Shown one piece after another: positions 52,589-62,849 of a stretch of 64,000 bases of DNA. The notes below the pieces were generated by a model. That model had not been told where the DNA came from, ran no database searches, and worked only from the letters and a program-made list of their open reading frames with translations. Positions within the stretch are counted from its first letter, which is position 1. Every line of letters starts with the position of its first letter. The DNA comes from Firmicutes bacterium UBA4882 (lineage in GTDB: Bacteria > Bacillota > UBA4882), in contig DHDG01000039.1 in NCBI GenBank assembly GCA_002399265.1, positions 35,393 through 99,392 of the forward strand, in the 5' to 3' direction. A program made the position numbers and the translations under genes.

Positions 52589-54066
52589 GCTTGCTCCTCC
52601 TCCAGAATGTGCTTGCTTCCGCAGTCGCAGCCCCGCGGTATGCCAAATGGATATTCTCCGTTAAAGCAGGCTAGACAAAGTCCGTCCGGCAGACCGATCG
52701 ATTGCTGCAAGCCTTCAATCGTCTGGAAATGCAGTGAATCTGCACCAATAGAGCGGCGCATCTCATCCACCGAACAAGTAGCGGCAATCAGTTCACGGCT
52801 AGCCGAAATATCAATTCCGTAAAAGCAAGGGTATTTAAGGGGCGGTGAACTGATAAACATGTGCACCTCTTTTGCTCCAGCCTCATGCAACATTTTGACC
52901 AAGAGCTTACTGGTCGTGCCTCTGACAATCGAATCGTCGATGATGACAATCCGTTTGCCTCTTAAGATCTGGCTGATCGGATGCAGCTTCAGGTTAACCC
53001 CCATGTTGCGCTCCGCCTGAAGCGGCCTAATAAAGGTTCTTCCCACATAACGATTCACTACCAGCGCGGTATCAAGCGGTAATCCCGATTGTTCGGCGTA
53101 CCCGATCGCTGTGGAAAAACCGCTCTCTGGAACTGGTACTACCAAATCGGCGTCAATCTCACTGACCCGCGCTAGTTGGCGTCCCATTTCCTTCCTGGTT
53201 TCGTGAACCAGTCGTCCCTCAATGACACTGTCCGCTCTGGAAAAATAGACGAACTCCATAGCGCACAGAGCCCGTTTAGTCGGTGGCAACACGCGCTGCG
53301 AGCGTATACCATCCGGAGACAAAATCACCATTTCCCCGGGGTCGATATCACGCAAGACTTCTCCACCAATAGAACTGATCGCGCTCGATTCAGAAGCCAC
53401 GACATAGCCTTCCGGCACGATCCCGAGGGACAGGGGGCGATTGCCGCCACCGTCCCTGACAGCGTAAACAGTATTACCGTGCAGAACGACCAGCGAAAAA
53501 CTACCTTTTAATTTGGACACCGTTTTGCGGATCGCTGATTCGATCGATTCCGTACTATATCTGGCAATTAAATTTAAGATTACTTCTGTGTCAGAAGTAG
53601 TTTGAAATACTGAACCGCCCTGCGCCAGTTCGTCGCAGAGGGCGGCAGTATTGATCAAATTCCCATTATGAGCGACCGCCAGCATGCCCTTCAGACAACG
53701 TGCCACGATCGGCTGTGCGTTCACTACTGAGCTGGTGCCGGTCGTTGAGTAACGCACATGCCCGATTGCTGAGGTTCCAATCAAACCGTCGATAATCGTT
53801 TCGTCAAAGACATGCCGGACCATGCCCATGTTTTTATGACAGATCATTTTATGACCGTCCGACACGGTGATTCCGGCACTCTCTTGACCGCGGTGCTGCA
53901 GTGCATATAACCCCATATAAGACATGCGCGCTGCAGCGCAACCTGAACGCCCGGCCACCCCAAACACGCCGCATTCCTCGTGCAGACGATCCTCAAAGAT
54001 GTCTTCTGAGCCTTCCACTGCGCCTGCTATTGGGCCTTCATGCAGTTGGCAATACTGTTTTTCCAT
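52579..54066 (-). CDS. purF: Amidophosphoribosyltransferase
   Basis: First committed step: PRPP + Gln to phosphoribosylamine. A propeptide of about 31 residues precedes the nucleophile Cys in EECGVFG; the glutaminase also has [13 protein letters not shown] and [12 protein letters not shown] loop [15 protein letters not shown]. Cysteines for a 4Fe-4S cluster are visible near the end (SLHF... [19 protein letters not shown]), the Bacillus type. ATG 54066 after GGGAGATGGAG; it overlaps the end of purL by 40 bases. Confidence 0.96.
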   Translation of the reverse strand: MEKQYCQLHEGPIAGAVEGSEDIFEDRLHEECGVFGVAGRSGCAAARMSYMGLYALQHRGQESAGITVSDGHKMICHKNMGMVRHVFDETIIDGLIGTSAIGHVRYSTTGTSSVVNAQPIVARCLKGMLAVAHNGNLINTAALCDELAQGGSVFQTTSDTEVILNLIARYSTESIESAIRKTVSKLKGSFSLVVLHGNTVYAVRDGGGNRPLSLGIVPEGYVVASESSAISSIGGEVLRDIDPGEMVILSPDGIRSQRVLPPTKRALCAMEFVYFSRADSVIEGRLVHETRKEMGRQLARVSEIDADLVVPVPESGFSTAIGYAEQSGLPLDTALVVNRYVGRTFIRPLQAERNMGVNLKLHPISQILRGKRIVIIDDSIVRGTTSKLLVKMLHEAGAKEVHMFISSPPLKYPCFYGIDISASRELIAATCSVDEMRRSIGADSLHFQTIEGLQQSIGLPDGLCLACFNGEYPFGIPRGCDCGSKHILEEEQACL

Positions 54067-57026
54067 CTCTGCTCCATCTCCCTTACGGGTACGTCGACAC
54101 AGGGGGACGGTTCTTCTGTGCTATTTTGATCGCAACAACAAGAGCAAGCGTACTTTCCCTGTTTAGCTGGCTCGATTGTGATTTGCAGATTCATACCGCC
54201 CACTGTTCCCAGTTTAGTAGCACTAATGCCATAATGTCCGGCAAGCTCCACGATTGCCGCCGACGACTCCGCCGGAGCTGAGATCAAAATCCGGCTTTGG
54301 CTCTCACCGAATAACAGCGCATCGGGCCTGATCAAATTGGAATTAGAATCGGTAGCCGGCAGGCGCAGTGTGGCACCTTTACCGCCGGCAATACAGCATT
54401 CTGCGGCTGCAACCGCCAGACCACCCTCGCTGAGATCATGCGCCGAAACAATGAGGCTCCGGTCAATGAGCTCCAGAATCAGACTAATCAGCTGCTTCTC
54501 TTTCTTAAGATCAAGTTCTGGAACTCGGCCAGCAACCGTTTGGGCACAGACCTTCAAATACTCGCTGCCGCCAAGCTCTTCCCTGGTCTCGCCCAGCAGA
54601 ATGACACTGTGGTCCTCTACTTTAAAGGCCATGTCGCATCTTTTGCTAATGTCGTTTATGAGCCCGAGCATGCCAATAATCGGCGACGGGTAGATCGGCT
54701 GGCCGTTGGTTTCGTTGTAAAAACTAACATTACCGCCGATCACCGGCGTTTCAAGTTCTCGGCAAGCGTCGGCAATCCCGTCAACCCCTCTGGCGAATTG
54801 CCAATAAACATCGGGCTTCTCCGGATTACCGTAGTTCAGCCCATCAGTGACTGCCACCGGTTTGGCACCTGTGCAAGCTACGTTCCGAGCGGCTTCCGCG
54901 ACTGCAGCAGCTGCACCGGTATAGGGATCGAGATAGCAAAGACGCCCGTTACCATCGATTGAAAACGCAATACCCTTTTGCGTATCTTTTACGCGCAAAA
55001 CAGCAGCATCCGCACTGCCAGGGACGAGTACCGTATTATTTTGGATCATATGATCGTATTGCCGATACACCCATTCTTTACTGGCTATGCCCGGAGACGC
55101 CAACAGCTTCAGCAGGCACGCATTAAAATCGGACGGCAAAGGGACTGCGTTCATATCATAGTTATTCAGCTCGTCAAGATAGGCGGGCTTTTCACATTCA
55201 GTAACGTACTTTGGAGCACCTTGCGTTGACAATGACCAGGCCGGTACTTCTGCCACCACTTGGGGTCCTTCATAAAGTCGCAGCATGCCATCGTCGGTTA
55301 CGGTGCCGACAATATTACAATCCAAACCCCAGCGCTCATAAATGGCGGTGACCGCTTCCTCGCAACCCGGCTTGGGCACGAGCAGCATCCGTTCCTGAGA
55401 CTCCGAAAGCATCATTTCATAGGGTGTGATACCTTCTTCGCGGCGTGGCACTTTCAGCAAATCCATTTCAATGCCGGTATCGGCTCTGGCAGCCATTTCA
55501 CAAGCTGAGCTGGTCAATCCGGCTGCTCCCATATCCTGAACCCCAACAAGCAATTTTGCTTTGATTACTTCCAGAGTAGCTTCAATGAGCAGTTTCTCGG
55601 TAAAGGGGTCGCCAACCTGAACGGCGGGCCTTTTTTCTTCGGAGTTTTCATTGAGCTCACCAGAAGCAAAGCTGGCACCTAAAATGCCATCGCGTCCAGT
55701 ATTGGCACCAGCCACCATTACAGCATTGCCGACGCCACTAGCGGAAGCGGTGATAATATCGTCTGTTTTAGCCAATCCAACACACATCACGTTGACAAGA
55801 GGATTACCATAATAACAAGAATCAAACTGAATCTCGCCGCCAATAGTTGGCACGCCGACACAATTACCATATCCGGCGATGCCAGACACTACGCCCGAAA
55901 ATAAGTAACGGGTGCGGTCATCCGTCAGTGGACTAAAGCGCAGCGAATTCAGACAAGCAACCGGCCGGGCGCCCATAGTGAAGATATCGCGCAGAATGCC
56001 GCCAATGCCGGTAGCTGCTCCCTGATAAGGCTCGATCGCCGAAGGATGATTATGGCTTTCTACTTTCATCACGACCGCCATACCATCGCCAATGTCGATA
56101 ATGCCGGCGTTTTCACCCGGTCCCTGCAGAATATGGGGGCCTTCTGTAGGAAAGCGCGAGAATAAAGCCCGGGAATGTTTGTAGGCACAATGTTCAGACC
56201 ACAGAGCGGCGAACATACCTAATTCAGTAAGATTCGGTTCACGACCAAGCTGGCTGATGATTCTGTCGTATTCGGCAGAAGTAAGGCCAAGCTCAACTGC
56301 TTTTGCTCTCATGCTCATGCTGTCCACCTGCCGCTTCCTGATTAGTGACTTGATGATCGACTTAAAAATGTAATTGCCGTCTTCAGAGCCGAGAATGCTT
56401 TCCCCGGCCCGCTCTGGATGCGGCATCAGTCCAAAAACGTTGCCGCTTTCATTAACAATACCCGCGATATTGGCGACGGAACCATTTGGATTATGCTCGG
56501 GAAGCACCGTTCCATTAGAACCGCAATAGCTTAGAACAATACCGCCATAACCGCGCAAGCGCTCCAAGCCTGTCTCATCAATATAGAAATTGCCGTCCAT
56601 GTGGGCAATGGGGATGCTCAAAACTTGATCAGGAGTACAGGTGTTCGTAAAAATGGTTTCGTTATTTTCAACCTTTAAAAATGTATTATTGCAAATAAAA
56701 CTGATTCCCTCATTGCGCCGCAGCGCGCCGGGGAGTAAGCCAGACTCCGTCAGAATTTGAAAGCCGTTACAGATGCCAATCACTGGACCACCAGATTCCG
56801 CAAAACGTCGGACAGCTTCCATGATTGGGGAAAAACGGGCAATCGCGCCTGGACGCAAATAATCGCCATAAGAAAAGCCTCCGGGCAGAACGATCGCATC
56901 GATATCATTGAACGCCTGCTCACCGTGCCAAATATATTCGGTCTCTTGCTGCAGCACATCTTCCAGCGCGTGACGGCAATCATCGTCGCAGTTCGATCCC
57001 GGGAAAACAACTATTCCAAAGCGCAT
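54027..57026 (-). CDS. purQL: PurQ-PurL fused phosphoribosylformylglycinamidine synthase
   Basis: Fourth step (FGAM synthesis). Residues 1-236 are the PurQ glutaminase: [38 protein letters not shown] with the nucleophile Cys, and GLMPHPER with catalytic His. Residues 237-999 are small-type Pur[43 protein letters not shown]. The stop that normally ends purQ is missing; the joint reads [14 protein letters not shown]. An internal AGGTGG precedes ATG 56318, the likely native PurL start. The C-terminus has a Cys-rich insertion encoded by a hairpin repeat. Confidence 0.93.
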   Translation of the reverse strand: MRFGIVVFPGSNCDDDCRHALEDVLQQETEYIWHGEQAFNDIDAIVLPGGFSYGDYLRPGAIARFSPIMEAVRRFAESGGPVIGICNGFQILTESGLLPGALRRNEGISFICNNTFLKVENNETIFTNTCTPDQVLSIPIAHMDGNFYIDETGLERLRGYGGIVLSYCGSNGTVLPEHNPNGSVANIAGIVNESGNVFGLMPHPERAGESILGSEDGNYIFKSIIKSLIRKRQVDSMSMRAKAVELGLTSAEYDRIISQLGREPNLTELGMFAALWSEHCAYKHSRALFSRFPTEGPHILQGPGENAGIIDIGDGMAVVMKVESHNHPSAIEPYQGAATGIGGILRDIFTMGARPVACLNSLRFSPLTDDRTRYLFSGVVSGIAGYGNCVGVPTIGGEIQFDSCYYGNPLVNVMCVGLAKTDDIITASASGVGNAVMVAGANTGRDGILGASFASGELNENSEEKRPAVQVGDPFTEKLLIEATLEVIKAKLLVGVQDMGAAGLTSSACEMAARADTGIEMDLLKVPRREEGITPYEMMLSESQERMLLVPKPGCEEAVTAIYERWGLDCNIVGTVTDDGMLRLYEGPQVVAEVPAWSLSTQGAPKYVTECEKPAYLDELNNYDMNAVPLPSDFNACLLKLLASPGIASKEWVYRQYDHMIQNNTVLVPGSADAAVLRVKDTQKGIAFSIDGNGRLCYLDPYTGAAAAVAEAARNVACTGAKPVAVTDGLNYGNPEKPDVYWQFARGVDGIADACRELETPVIGGNVSFYNETNGQPIYPSPIIGMLGLINDISKRCDMAFKVEDHSVILLGETREELGGSEYLKVCAQTVAGRVPELDLKKEKQLISLILELIDRSLIVSAHDLSEGGLAVAAAECCIAGGKGATLRLPATDSNSNLIRPDALLFGESQSRILISAPAESSAAIVELAGHYGISATKLGTVGGMNLQITIEPAKQGKYACSCCCDQNSTEEPSPCVDVPVREMEQRWKNSIANCMKAQ
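54096..54122. repeat. Dispersed hairpin repeat inside the purL 3' end
   Basis: Begins GACACAGGGGGACGGTTCT on the plus strand and ends in CTGTG, giving a small hairpin (CACAG / CTGTG). It is a near copy (24 of 27 bases) of the element at 58965-58991. Here it lies in frame within the purL coding sequence and supplies residues of the segment [10 protein letters not shown]. Confidence 0.85.
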
Positions 57027-57027
57027 C

Positions 57028-57282
57028 TTAGTTCTGCACCTCCGTCAGAGTACAGCTGAAAGTCTCAATAACCGGGTTAGACAACACCCGCCGTGCAATT
57101 TCTTCTAATGTCTTTTGGGCCTCTTGTTGGGTTTTGGCATTGATGCTTAGCTCAAAATACCTTCCCGAACGAACATTAGCAGCACAATCGTAGCCCAGTT
57201 TGGCTAATGCACCTTCCACTGCCTTCCCCTGCGGATCAAGAATGCCTTCCTTCGGCAAAACCCGCACTACTCCCTTAAACAT
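57028..57282 (-). CDS. purS: Phosphoribosylformylglycinamidine synthase subunit PurS
   Basis: 84 residues; [21 protein letters not shown], then [13 protein letters not shown] and NPVIETFSC. Bridges PurQ and PurL in the small-type complex. ATG 57282 lies nine bases after AAAGGA; a TTG at 57288 is possible. One base separates it from purQL. Confidence 0.94.
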   Translation of the reverse strand: MFKGVVRVLPKEGILDPQGKAVEGALAKLGYDCAANVRSGRYFELSINAKTQQEAQKTLEEIARRVLSNPVIETFSCTLTEVQN

Positions 57283-57317
57283 CGTCAATCATCCTTTCAG
57301 CTGCAATTTTAATTATC

Positions 57318-58715
57318 CTAATTCCGATGATAGAGTTGTTCTTCCCAACAAGCGCAGACTGTTTCAGTCTTTTGAGACGCAATCCCAAGATAATCAAGCG
57401 GATTTTCCAGAGCATCACTGCCTCGTTTGCTGATGGTGCCCAGATACTTTGTCAAAGTCGGCTCCTGTTGGACGATCTCTTTTAGGGATTGGCCTTTTTG
57501 ATCAGCTTCCAGTGTCATTTTTCGGACGGCTTCATGGGCATTGGGATGACCGGCGGCCGCCAAGCAAATATAGAGCGGTTCTGCGACAAAGCGTTCGGAA
57601 GATTGCTGCGCATTGGCGCGCATCTGGTCAGAATCGACCGTCATTTTCCGGAGCACCCGCGTGGTGCGGTCCAGTGCCAAAATGAATCCAGTGACCAGCT
57701 CAGGCGCAAACCGGCCGGAAGCCGAATTGGTTAGATCACGCTGATGTTCCGAAATTTGATCCATGTAAGCCGTCATGATGCGTGGGGCAAAGCTTTTCCA
57801 GAGACTTTTGATATGTTCGAAATTCCAGGGATTTCTCTTATGGGGCATGGTCGAAGATCCAACTTGCGTAGCAGAAAAGGCCTCGCTGATCTCAGCAATT
57901 TCGCTGCGCTGCAGATTACGGAAATCATCCGCTAAATTGGCCAGCACGCCAAAAGCAGAGACAATGCCATGCAGGTAGTCGAGCAAAAACTCGGGCGCCA
58001 CAATTTGCGTACTATGCGTGGCTGGCTGCAGGCCAAGTTTTGCCAGGACATTCTTTTCGAATGCCTCAGGATTATCAATAATGAGCGCGGAAGCGTTATA
58101 AGCGCCTACCGCTCCGGCCATTTTTCCTTTCAGCTGTGCAACACCATGATCCAAATAAGTAATGCGTTCGCCGAGCCTGGCAACGTATTCCGCAACAGCA
58201 AAGCCAAACGTGATGGGTACAGCGTGTTGTCCATGGGTTCTTCCAATTTGAACTGTGTCTTTTTCGCGTCTGGCCAAGTCGATGAGCTCTTGCTCCAATG
58301 CCAGCAACATAGGCCGCAGCAGCTCATGGTAAGCGTCGCGGAACCGCAGTGCATTCGCCGTATCCAGAATGTCGACAGAAGTGGCTGTTAAGTGAATATA
58401 TGGTCGGACGGACTCACTGACCCGCTGGGCAATACAATTCGTCAGAGCCCTGATATTATGATGCGTTCTTTCTTCTTCCTGGTAGACAGCGTCGGGATTA
58501 ATCGCTGCACAAGCCTTCTCGATTTCGGCAGCAGTTCCGATTGGACAAATACCTGCTTCTTCTAACCCCTGCGCCAAGGCTGTTTCCACCCGGAGCTGGT
58601 AGTGGACGGCTGCATTTTCACTGAAGTAGCTGGACACCTTGTCCATTAACTCTTGGTTGGATTTATAGTAGCGGTGATCTAGAGGACTGATCTGATCAAA
58701 TATGTCTCGTTTCAT
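57318..58715 (-). CDS. purB: Adenylosuccinate lyase
   Basis: Cleaves SAICAR and adenylosuccinate. Signature VGSSTMPHKRNPWNFEHI near residue 265 and the catalytic His in IGRTHGQHAVPITFG. 465 residues. First gene after the consensus promoter and leader hairpin, so probably the first cistron of the purB-S-QL-F-M-N-H-D unit. ATG follows GGGGAGG. Confidence 0.95.
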   Translation of the reverse strand: MKRDIFDQISPLDHRYYKSNQELMDKVSSYFSENAAVHYQLRVETALAQGLEEAGICPIGTAAEIEKACAAINPDAVYQEEERTHHNIRALTNCIAQRVSESVRPYIHLTATSVDILDTANALRFRDAYHELLRPMLLALEQELIDLARREKDTVQIGRTHGQHAVPITFGFAVAEYVARLGERITYLDHGVAQLKGKMAGAVGAYNASALIIDNPEAFEKNVLAKLGLQPATHSTQIVAPEFLLDYLHGIVSAFGVLANLADDFRNLQRSEIAEISEAFSATQVGSSTMPHKRNPWNFEHIKSLWKSFAPRIMTAYMDQISEHQRDLTNSASGRFAPELVTGFILALDRTTRVLRKMTVDSDQMRANAQQSSERFVAEPLYICLAAAGHPNAHEAVRKMTLEADQKGQSLKEIVQQEPTLTKYLGTISKRGSDALENPLDYLGIASQKTETVCACWEEQLYHRN

Positions 58716-58785
58716 TTGCGAACCTCCCCGCCTATTTTCCTATTCTCAATATGCTCCAAAAATCGGTGATTCAGCAAACGCTTTC

Positions 58786-58822
58786 AAAAAAATAAGCAGA
58801 CAGAACCGGATAATTCTGTCCG
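58786..58822 (-). terminator. Leader terminator (attenuator) upstream of purB
   Basis: On the minus strand, CGGACAGAA / TTCTGTCTG (9 bp, one wobble) with loop TTATCCGG, then CTTATTTTTTTG. It lies between the promoter and purB, about 40 bases into the transcript, so it can stop transcription before the coding genes. Confidence 0.7.
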
Positions 58823-58867
58823 CCGGAGTCTATCACTTCGTGGCGTAGCGCGTGGCGTGACACCTAA

Positions 58868-58896
58868 ATTGTACAAGTACTGTTGTCGGTTGTCAA
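58868..58896 (-). promoter_or_regulatory. Promoter of the pur operon (purB onward)
   Basis: Minus strand TTGACA (58891-58896), 17-base spacer, TACAAT (58868-58873). Strong SigA match, 150 bases ahead of purB. Confidence 0.85.
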
Positions 58897-58964
58897 TACA
58901 AGTTGTGTGACTTTTTTGTTAGGCGGGCAAAAATAGGATTTGGCGTCACAATATTCTGACATTT

Positions 58965-58991
58965 GACACAGGGGGACGGTTCTCCTGTGTC
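58965..58991. repeat. Dispersed hairpin repeat between purE and purB
   Basis: 27 bases, GACACAG ... CTGTGTC with perfect 7-bp arms around a GGGGACGGTTCTC loop. Ends two bases from the purE stop. The same type of element is found in many bacterial genomes and is often linked to REP-associated tyrosine transposases; none is in this window. Confidence 0.88.
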
Positions 58992-58992
58992 C

Positions 58993-59493
58993 CTAATAAT
59001 TGCGCCAGCCATTTTGCTGGAGGCGGTTGTCTTTATCTAAAACCTGTTGTACCATGCGTGCTTTGTATGCTTTCATTTTTTCGCGCAATGCTGCGTCGGA
59101 CAGGCTTAGTATTTGCACGGCCAGAATCCCGGCGTTACGGGCAGCCCCCACTCCTACGCAGGCAACCGGTATTCCTGATGGCATCTGCACCATGGAAAGC
59201 AATGAATCAAGTCCACTAAGGCTCGCACCCAGAATCGGTACCGCAATGACCGGCAACGTTGTTTCGGAGGCAATTACGCCCGCCAAATGGGCTGCACCGC
59301 CAGCTCCAGCGATAATTGCACCGAAACCCTCTGCAGCGGCGGCTTTGGCAAATGCAGTTGTCTGATCCGGAGTCCGATGCGCCGATAAAATGCGCATACA
59401 ATATTCGACCCCAAACTCCTCCAGCACCTCGCCGGCCGCTTTCATGATCCCTAAATCGGAGTCGCTGCCCATCATGATGGCAACTTTCTGCAT
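58993..59493 (-). CDS. purE: N5-carboxyaminoimidazole ribonucleotide mutase
   Basis: Class I PurE. VAIMMGSDSDLGIMKAAGEV, then SAHRTPDQTTAFAKAA and GAGGAAHLAGVIAS. 166 residues. ATG follows GAGGAGG. There is no purK nearby. A hairpin repeat lies just after its stop and the purB promoter beyond that, so purE may be a separate transcription unit. Confidence 0.95.
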   Translation of the reverse strand: MQKVAIMMGSDSDLGIMKAAGEVLEEFGVEYCMRILSAHRTPDQTTAFAKAAAAEGFGAIIAGAGGAAHLAGVIASETTLPVIAVPILGASLSGLDSLLSMVQMPSGIPVACVGVGAARNAGILAVQILSLSDAALREKMKAYKARMVQQVLDKDNRLQQNGWRNY

Positions 59494-59671
59494 TTTGCCA
59501 GCCTCCTCGCATCTAGATTTTTATTAAGTCGTATATCTTAATTTTAGCGTTTTAAAGCATAGTAACTAGACGCATGGGACACAACCTGCTGCCCACTGCT
59601 CAGCCCAGCACTTGCACAATAATAGGAGCAACCACTTTTTGTCGCGGCCGCTCCATCCGAATGAAAAGTAA

Positions 59672-60964
59672 TCAGGCTTCTGCCTGCTTCTGCACGTGTT
59701 CTTTTTCTTTGTTCTTGCCAGTCAGCTGGAAGAGCAGGTTCAGGATCACCCCAGCCAATGTGGCGAACGCCATGGAACTAACCTGAATAACGTTGCCGAA
59801 GGCGTGCGCATTCAGTTTGGCACCGCCAATACCAAGAGTCAGTACTACAGACGACAAGAGCAGGTTATGCTTGTCCGTATAATCGACGCCGGAAGAAACC
59901 AGCATTCTGAGCCCGGAAGCAGCAATAATACCGAACAACGCCATGCAGATCCCGCCCATAACAGGTTGCGGAATAGAGGAAATAAAGGCTTCAAATTTCC
60001 CGAAAACCGAAAGCAGAATGGCCAATACCGCTGCTCCGCCAGTCACCCAGACGCTGTATACTTTGGTGATTGCCATTACGCCGATGTTTTCGCCGTAAGT
60101 AGTATTAGGTGGTCCGCCAACAAGTCCCGCAAAAGAGGTGGCCAATCCGTCGCCAAGCAGCGTACGGTGCAGCCCTGGATTGGCTGTGAAATCTCTTCCG
60201 GTAACGCCACTGAGCGTCAGAATATCTCCGATATGCTCTGCCATTGTTACCAGAGCTACGGGAGCGATTCCAGCAATCGCAGGCAGGCTAAATTCCGGAA
60301 GTGTGAACTTCGGCACAGAGAACCAGACTGCTCCTTCTATGATCTTCAAATCAACCAGTCCGGTAAGCAATCCCGTAAAATAACCGGCAGCAATTCCAAA
60401 CAGGATCGGAATAACCCCTAAAAAACCCTTGAAGAAAACCGAGGCAATAATCGTCACTGCCAGTGTCACCAGCGCGGTAAATACGCCAGGATTTGATAAT
60501 GCCGCCGTATCACTGTTAAGGACAGCCATTGATATCGCAGTCGGCGCCAGACCCATCCCGATGACAATGATTACAGAACCGACTAGCACCGGCGGGAAAA
60601 ACTTTTTAATCCACCCGGTACCAATTAAAGAGATGATTGCAGAAGCAAGGACATAAATCAGTCCGGCAGCGATTGTTCCGCCTAATGCAGCAGGTATGCC
60701 GTACTGTTCTTTAGCGGCAATAATCGGACCGATGAAAGCAAATGAAGAGCCAAGATAAGCCGGCACTTTTCCTTTCGTGCACACGATAAAAATCAGTGTG
60801 CCGAAGCCACTGGTAAACAGTGCGACTGCAGGACTCAGTCCGGTTAAAAAGGGCACCAGCACAGTGGCACCAAACATAGCCAAAAGGTGCTGCAGGCTTA
60901 AGGCGATCCACTTGTGTGGCGCAGGGCGCTCATGAACCTCAATGGTCTTCTGCGATGATTTCAT
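59672..60964 (-). CDS. uraA: Uracil permease (NCS2/UraA family)
   Basis: About 430 residues with ~14 membrane helices. LQHLLAMFGATVLVPFLTGLSP near the start, the GGPPNTTYGENIGVMAIT motif with the substrate Glu, and GDGLATSFAGLVGG. ATG 60964 follows GGGAGG; an upstream in-frame start exists. Directly downstream of pyrR, so probably under the pyrR leader's control. Confidence 0.94.
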   Translation of the reverse strand: MKSSQKTIEVHERPAPHKWIALSLQHLLAMFGATVLVPFLTGLSPAVALFTSGFGTLIFIVCTKGKVPAYLGSSFAFIGPIIAAKEQYGIPAALGGTIAAGLIYVLASAIISLIGTGWIKKFFPPVLVGSVIIVIGMGLAPTAISMAVLNSDTAALSNPGVFTALVTLAVTIIASVFFKGFLGVIPILFGIAAGYFTGLLTGLVDLKIIEGAVWFSVPKFTLPEFSLPAIAGIAPVALVTMAEHIGDILTLSGVTGRDFTANPGLHRTLLGDGLATSFAGLVGGPPNTTYGENIGVMAITKVYSVWVTGGAAVLAILLSVFGKFEAFISSIPQPVMGGICMALFGIIAASGLRMLVSSGVDYTDKHNLLLSSVVLTLGIGGAKLNAHAFGNVIQVSSMAFATLAGVILNLLFQLTGKNKEKEHVQKQAEA

Positions 60965-61008
60965 CTTGCTTCCTCCCAGCATTATTATGGTATTGTTAAT
61001 AAAACCGG

Positions 61009-61581
<573 letters not shown>

Positions 61582-61597
61582 TCAACCGTCACCTCAC

Positions 61598-61632
61598 AAA
61601 AAAGCCTTCCCCGGCTGCCGCCGCAAGAAGGT
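61598..61632 (-). terminator. Attenuator terminator in the pyrR leader
   Basis: Minus-strand hairpin formed by CCTTCTTGCGGC and GCCGGGGAAGG (with wobble pairs and a bulge) followed by TTTTTTG. It stands just ahead of the pyrR ribosome-binding site. Confidence 0.8.
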
Positions 61633-61652
61633 TTAACTCAAACACAGAGTTT

Positions 61653-61687
61653 ACTCTCCTTGCCGACCTCACGGGATCGTACTTAAA
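61653..61687 (-). promoter_or_regulatory. PyrR-binding RNA element
   Basis: Minus strand TTTAAGTACGATCCCGTGAG followed by GTCGGCAAGGAGAG. It matches the conserved PyrR-binding loop (a UCC-GUGAGG core with a downstream GCAAGG). Upstream of the terminator, as in known pyr attenuators. Confidence 0.82.
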
Positions 61688-61708
61688 GGATTTGCGCTAC
61701 ACACTCTT

Positions 61709-61737
61709 ATTAAACATTAGGCAGATCATAAAGTCAA
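61709..61737 (-). promoter_or_regulatory. Promoter of pyrR-uraA
   Basis: Minus strand TTGACT (61732-61737), 17-base spacer, TTTAAT (61709-61714). Confidence 0.75.
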
Positions 61738-61784
61738 CATTTTTATGGGCTCTCCAGGCCTTCCGGGCCCCCCTGATGTTCCTG

Positions 61785-62354
61785 TTACAGGCCTTCGCTA
61801 TGCTCGCGGCCTTCTTGGCGCGCGGTGACCGGCCCGAATTCAGACAGAGGCCACAGACGCCAAACCACCCGGCCCTGCATCTGCACCCGCGGAACAGAAC
61901 CAATCGCCGGATCCCTGCTGTCCAAACTATGATCACGATTATCGCCCATCAGGAAATAACGGTCGGTAGGAACCAGCAACGGCTCAAGATTAGTCCAAGG
62001 TCCCATTATGCCATTAATATAGCTCTCCTGTTGCACAAGGCCGTTCACAGACAGCGTGCCACTGACAATCGCGATCTGGTCTCCCGGAAGTGCCACAACC
62101 CTTTTGATGAGAATCCCTTCTGCTGCAGCGCAGGTAAATCCGTATATTTCCCCTGGCTCAGGCTGATGCCAGATTCCGGACAGTTTTTCCGTGACCACAA
62201 TGTCCCCGTCTGCCAGAGTCGGACGCATGGAATCGCCGGAGATGACAATAATTCTTCCGATAAAAAGTATGAAAACGCTGGCTACCACGGAGGCCAGCGC
62301 CAGCCATTCCAGCCATTCGCGCAAAAATGTTTTTTTCACAGCCAGACCACTCAA
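61785..62354 (-). CDS. lepB: Signal peptidase I
   Basis: Membrane Ser-Lys protease removing Sec signal peptides. An N-terminal helix (WLALASVVASVFILFIG), catalytic Ser in SGDSMRPTLADGD, catalytic Lys in LIKRVVALPGDQI, and GDNRDHSLDSRD. TTG 62354 lies nine bases after GAGGGGG; another in-frame start is 18 bases earlier. About 189 residues. Follows rplS by 40 bases, with a hairpin between. Confidence 0.94.
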   Translation of the reverse strand: MSGLAVKKTFLREWLEWLALASVVASVFILFIGRIIVISGDSMRPTLADGDIVVTEKLSGIWHQPEPGEIYGFTCAAAEGILIKRVVALPGDQIAIVSGTLSVNGLVQQESYINGIMGPWTNLEPLLVPTDRYFLMGDNRDHSLDSRDPAIGSVPRVQMQGRVVWRLWPLSEFGPVTARQEGREHSEGL

Positions 62355-62380
62355 GACTGCCAGCCCCCTCAAACGAAAAG

Positions 62381-62403
62381 GAGGGCTGATTTAATCAGCC
62401 CTC
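62381..62403 (-). terminator. Hairpin overlapping the rplS stop
   Basis: GAGGGCTGATT / AATCAGCCCTC, near-perfect stem followed by CTTTTCGTTT on the minus strand. May partly terminate ahead of lepB. Confidence 0.6.
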
Positions 62404-62760
62404 TGAAACGTTGATGCCTTTACGGCGCTCAGTAATACGCGCAGCACGGCCGGAAAGCTTCCGAAGATAATAAAGCTTGGCGCGACGTACGCGACCCTCA
62501 CGGACAACTTCGATCGTGGAGATCATCGGGGCATGCAGTGGGAAAATGCGCTCCACACCAACGCCTTGTGAGACTTTACGGACGGTAAATGTCTCGCGCA
62601 GTCCGCCGTTTTGAATCGCAATCACAAGGCCTTCAAAAATCTGAATGCGTTCGCGATTGCCTTCCTTAACTTTAACATGAACCCGAACAGTCATACCCGG
62701 CTTTAGCTTGGGCAGATCAGTTCTGATTTGTTCGCGTTCAAGGGTATCAATGATGTTCAT
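62395..62760 (-). CDS. rplS: 50S ribosomal protein L19
   Basis: 121 residues. [20 protein letters not shown], then [17 protein letters not shown] and [37 protein letters not shown]. Standard neighbour order trmD-rplS-lepB. ATG after AGGAGG. Confidence 0.98.
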   Translation of the reverse strand: MNIIDTLEREQIRTDLPKLKPGMTVRVHVKVKEGNRERIQIFEGLVIAIQNGGLRETFTVRKVSQGVGVERIFPLHAPMISTIEVVREGRVRRAKLYYLRKLSGRAARITERRKGINVSEG

Positions 62761-62849
62761 CGGTTAACCTCCTTTCGCAAACAGAAATATTATAACATTG
62801 ATTGGTAGCACTGGCAAGCTTGCCATTACTGACCAGTATTCAAAGTGAG

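Noticed and set aside
58716..58873. Purine riboswitch in the purB leader
   Set aside because: A terminator hairpin is present, but the conserved aptamer core of the purine class was not found by eye.
59696..60421. 241-residue plus-strand frame
   Set aside because: Antisense to uraA, whose helices and motifs are clear; no start site or family motif.
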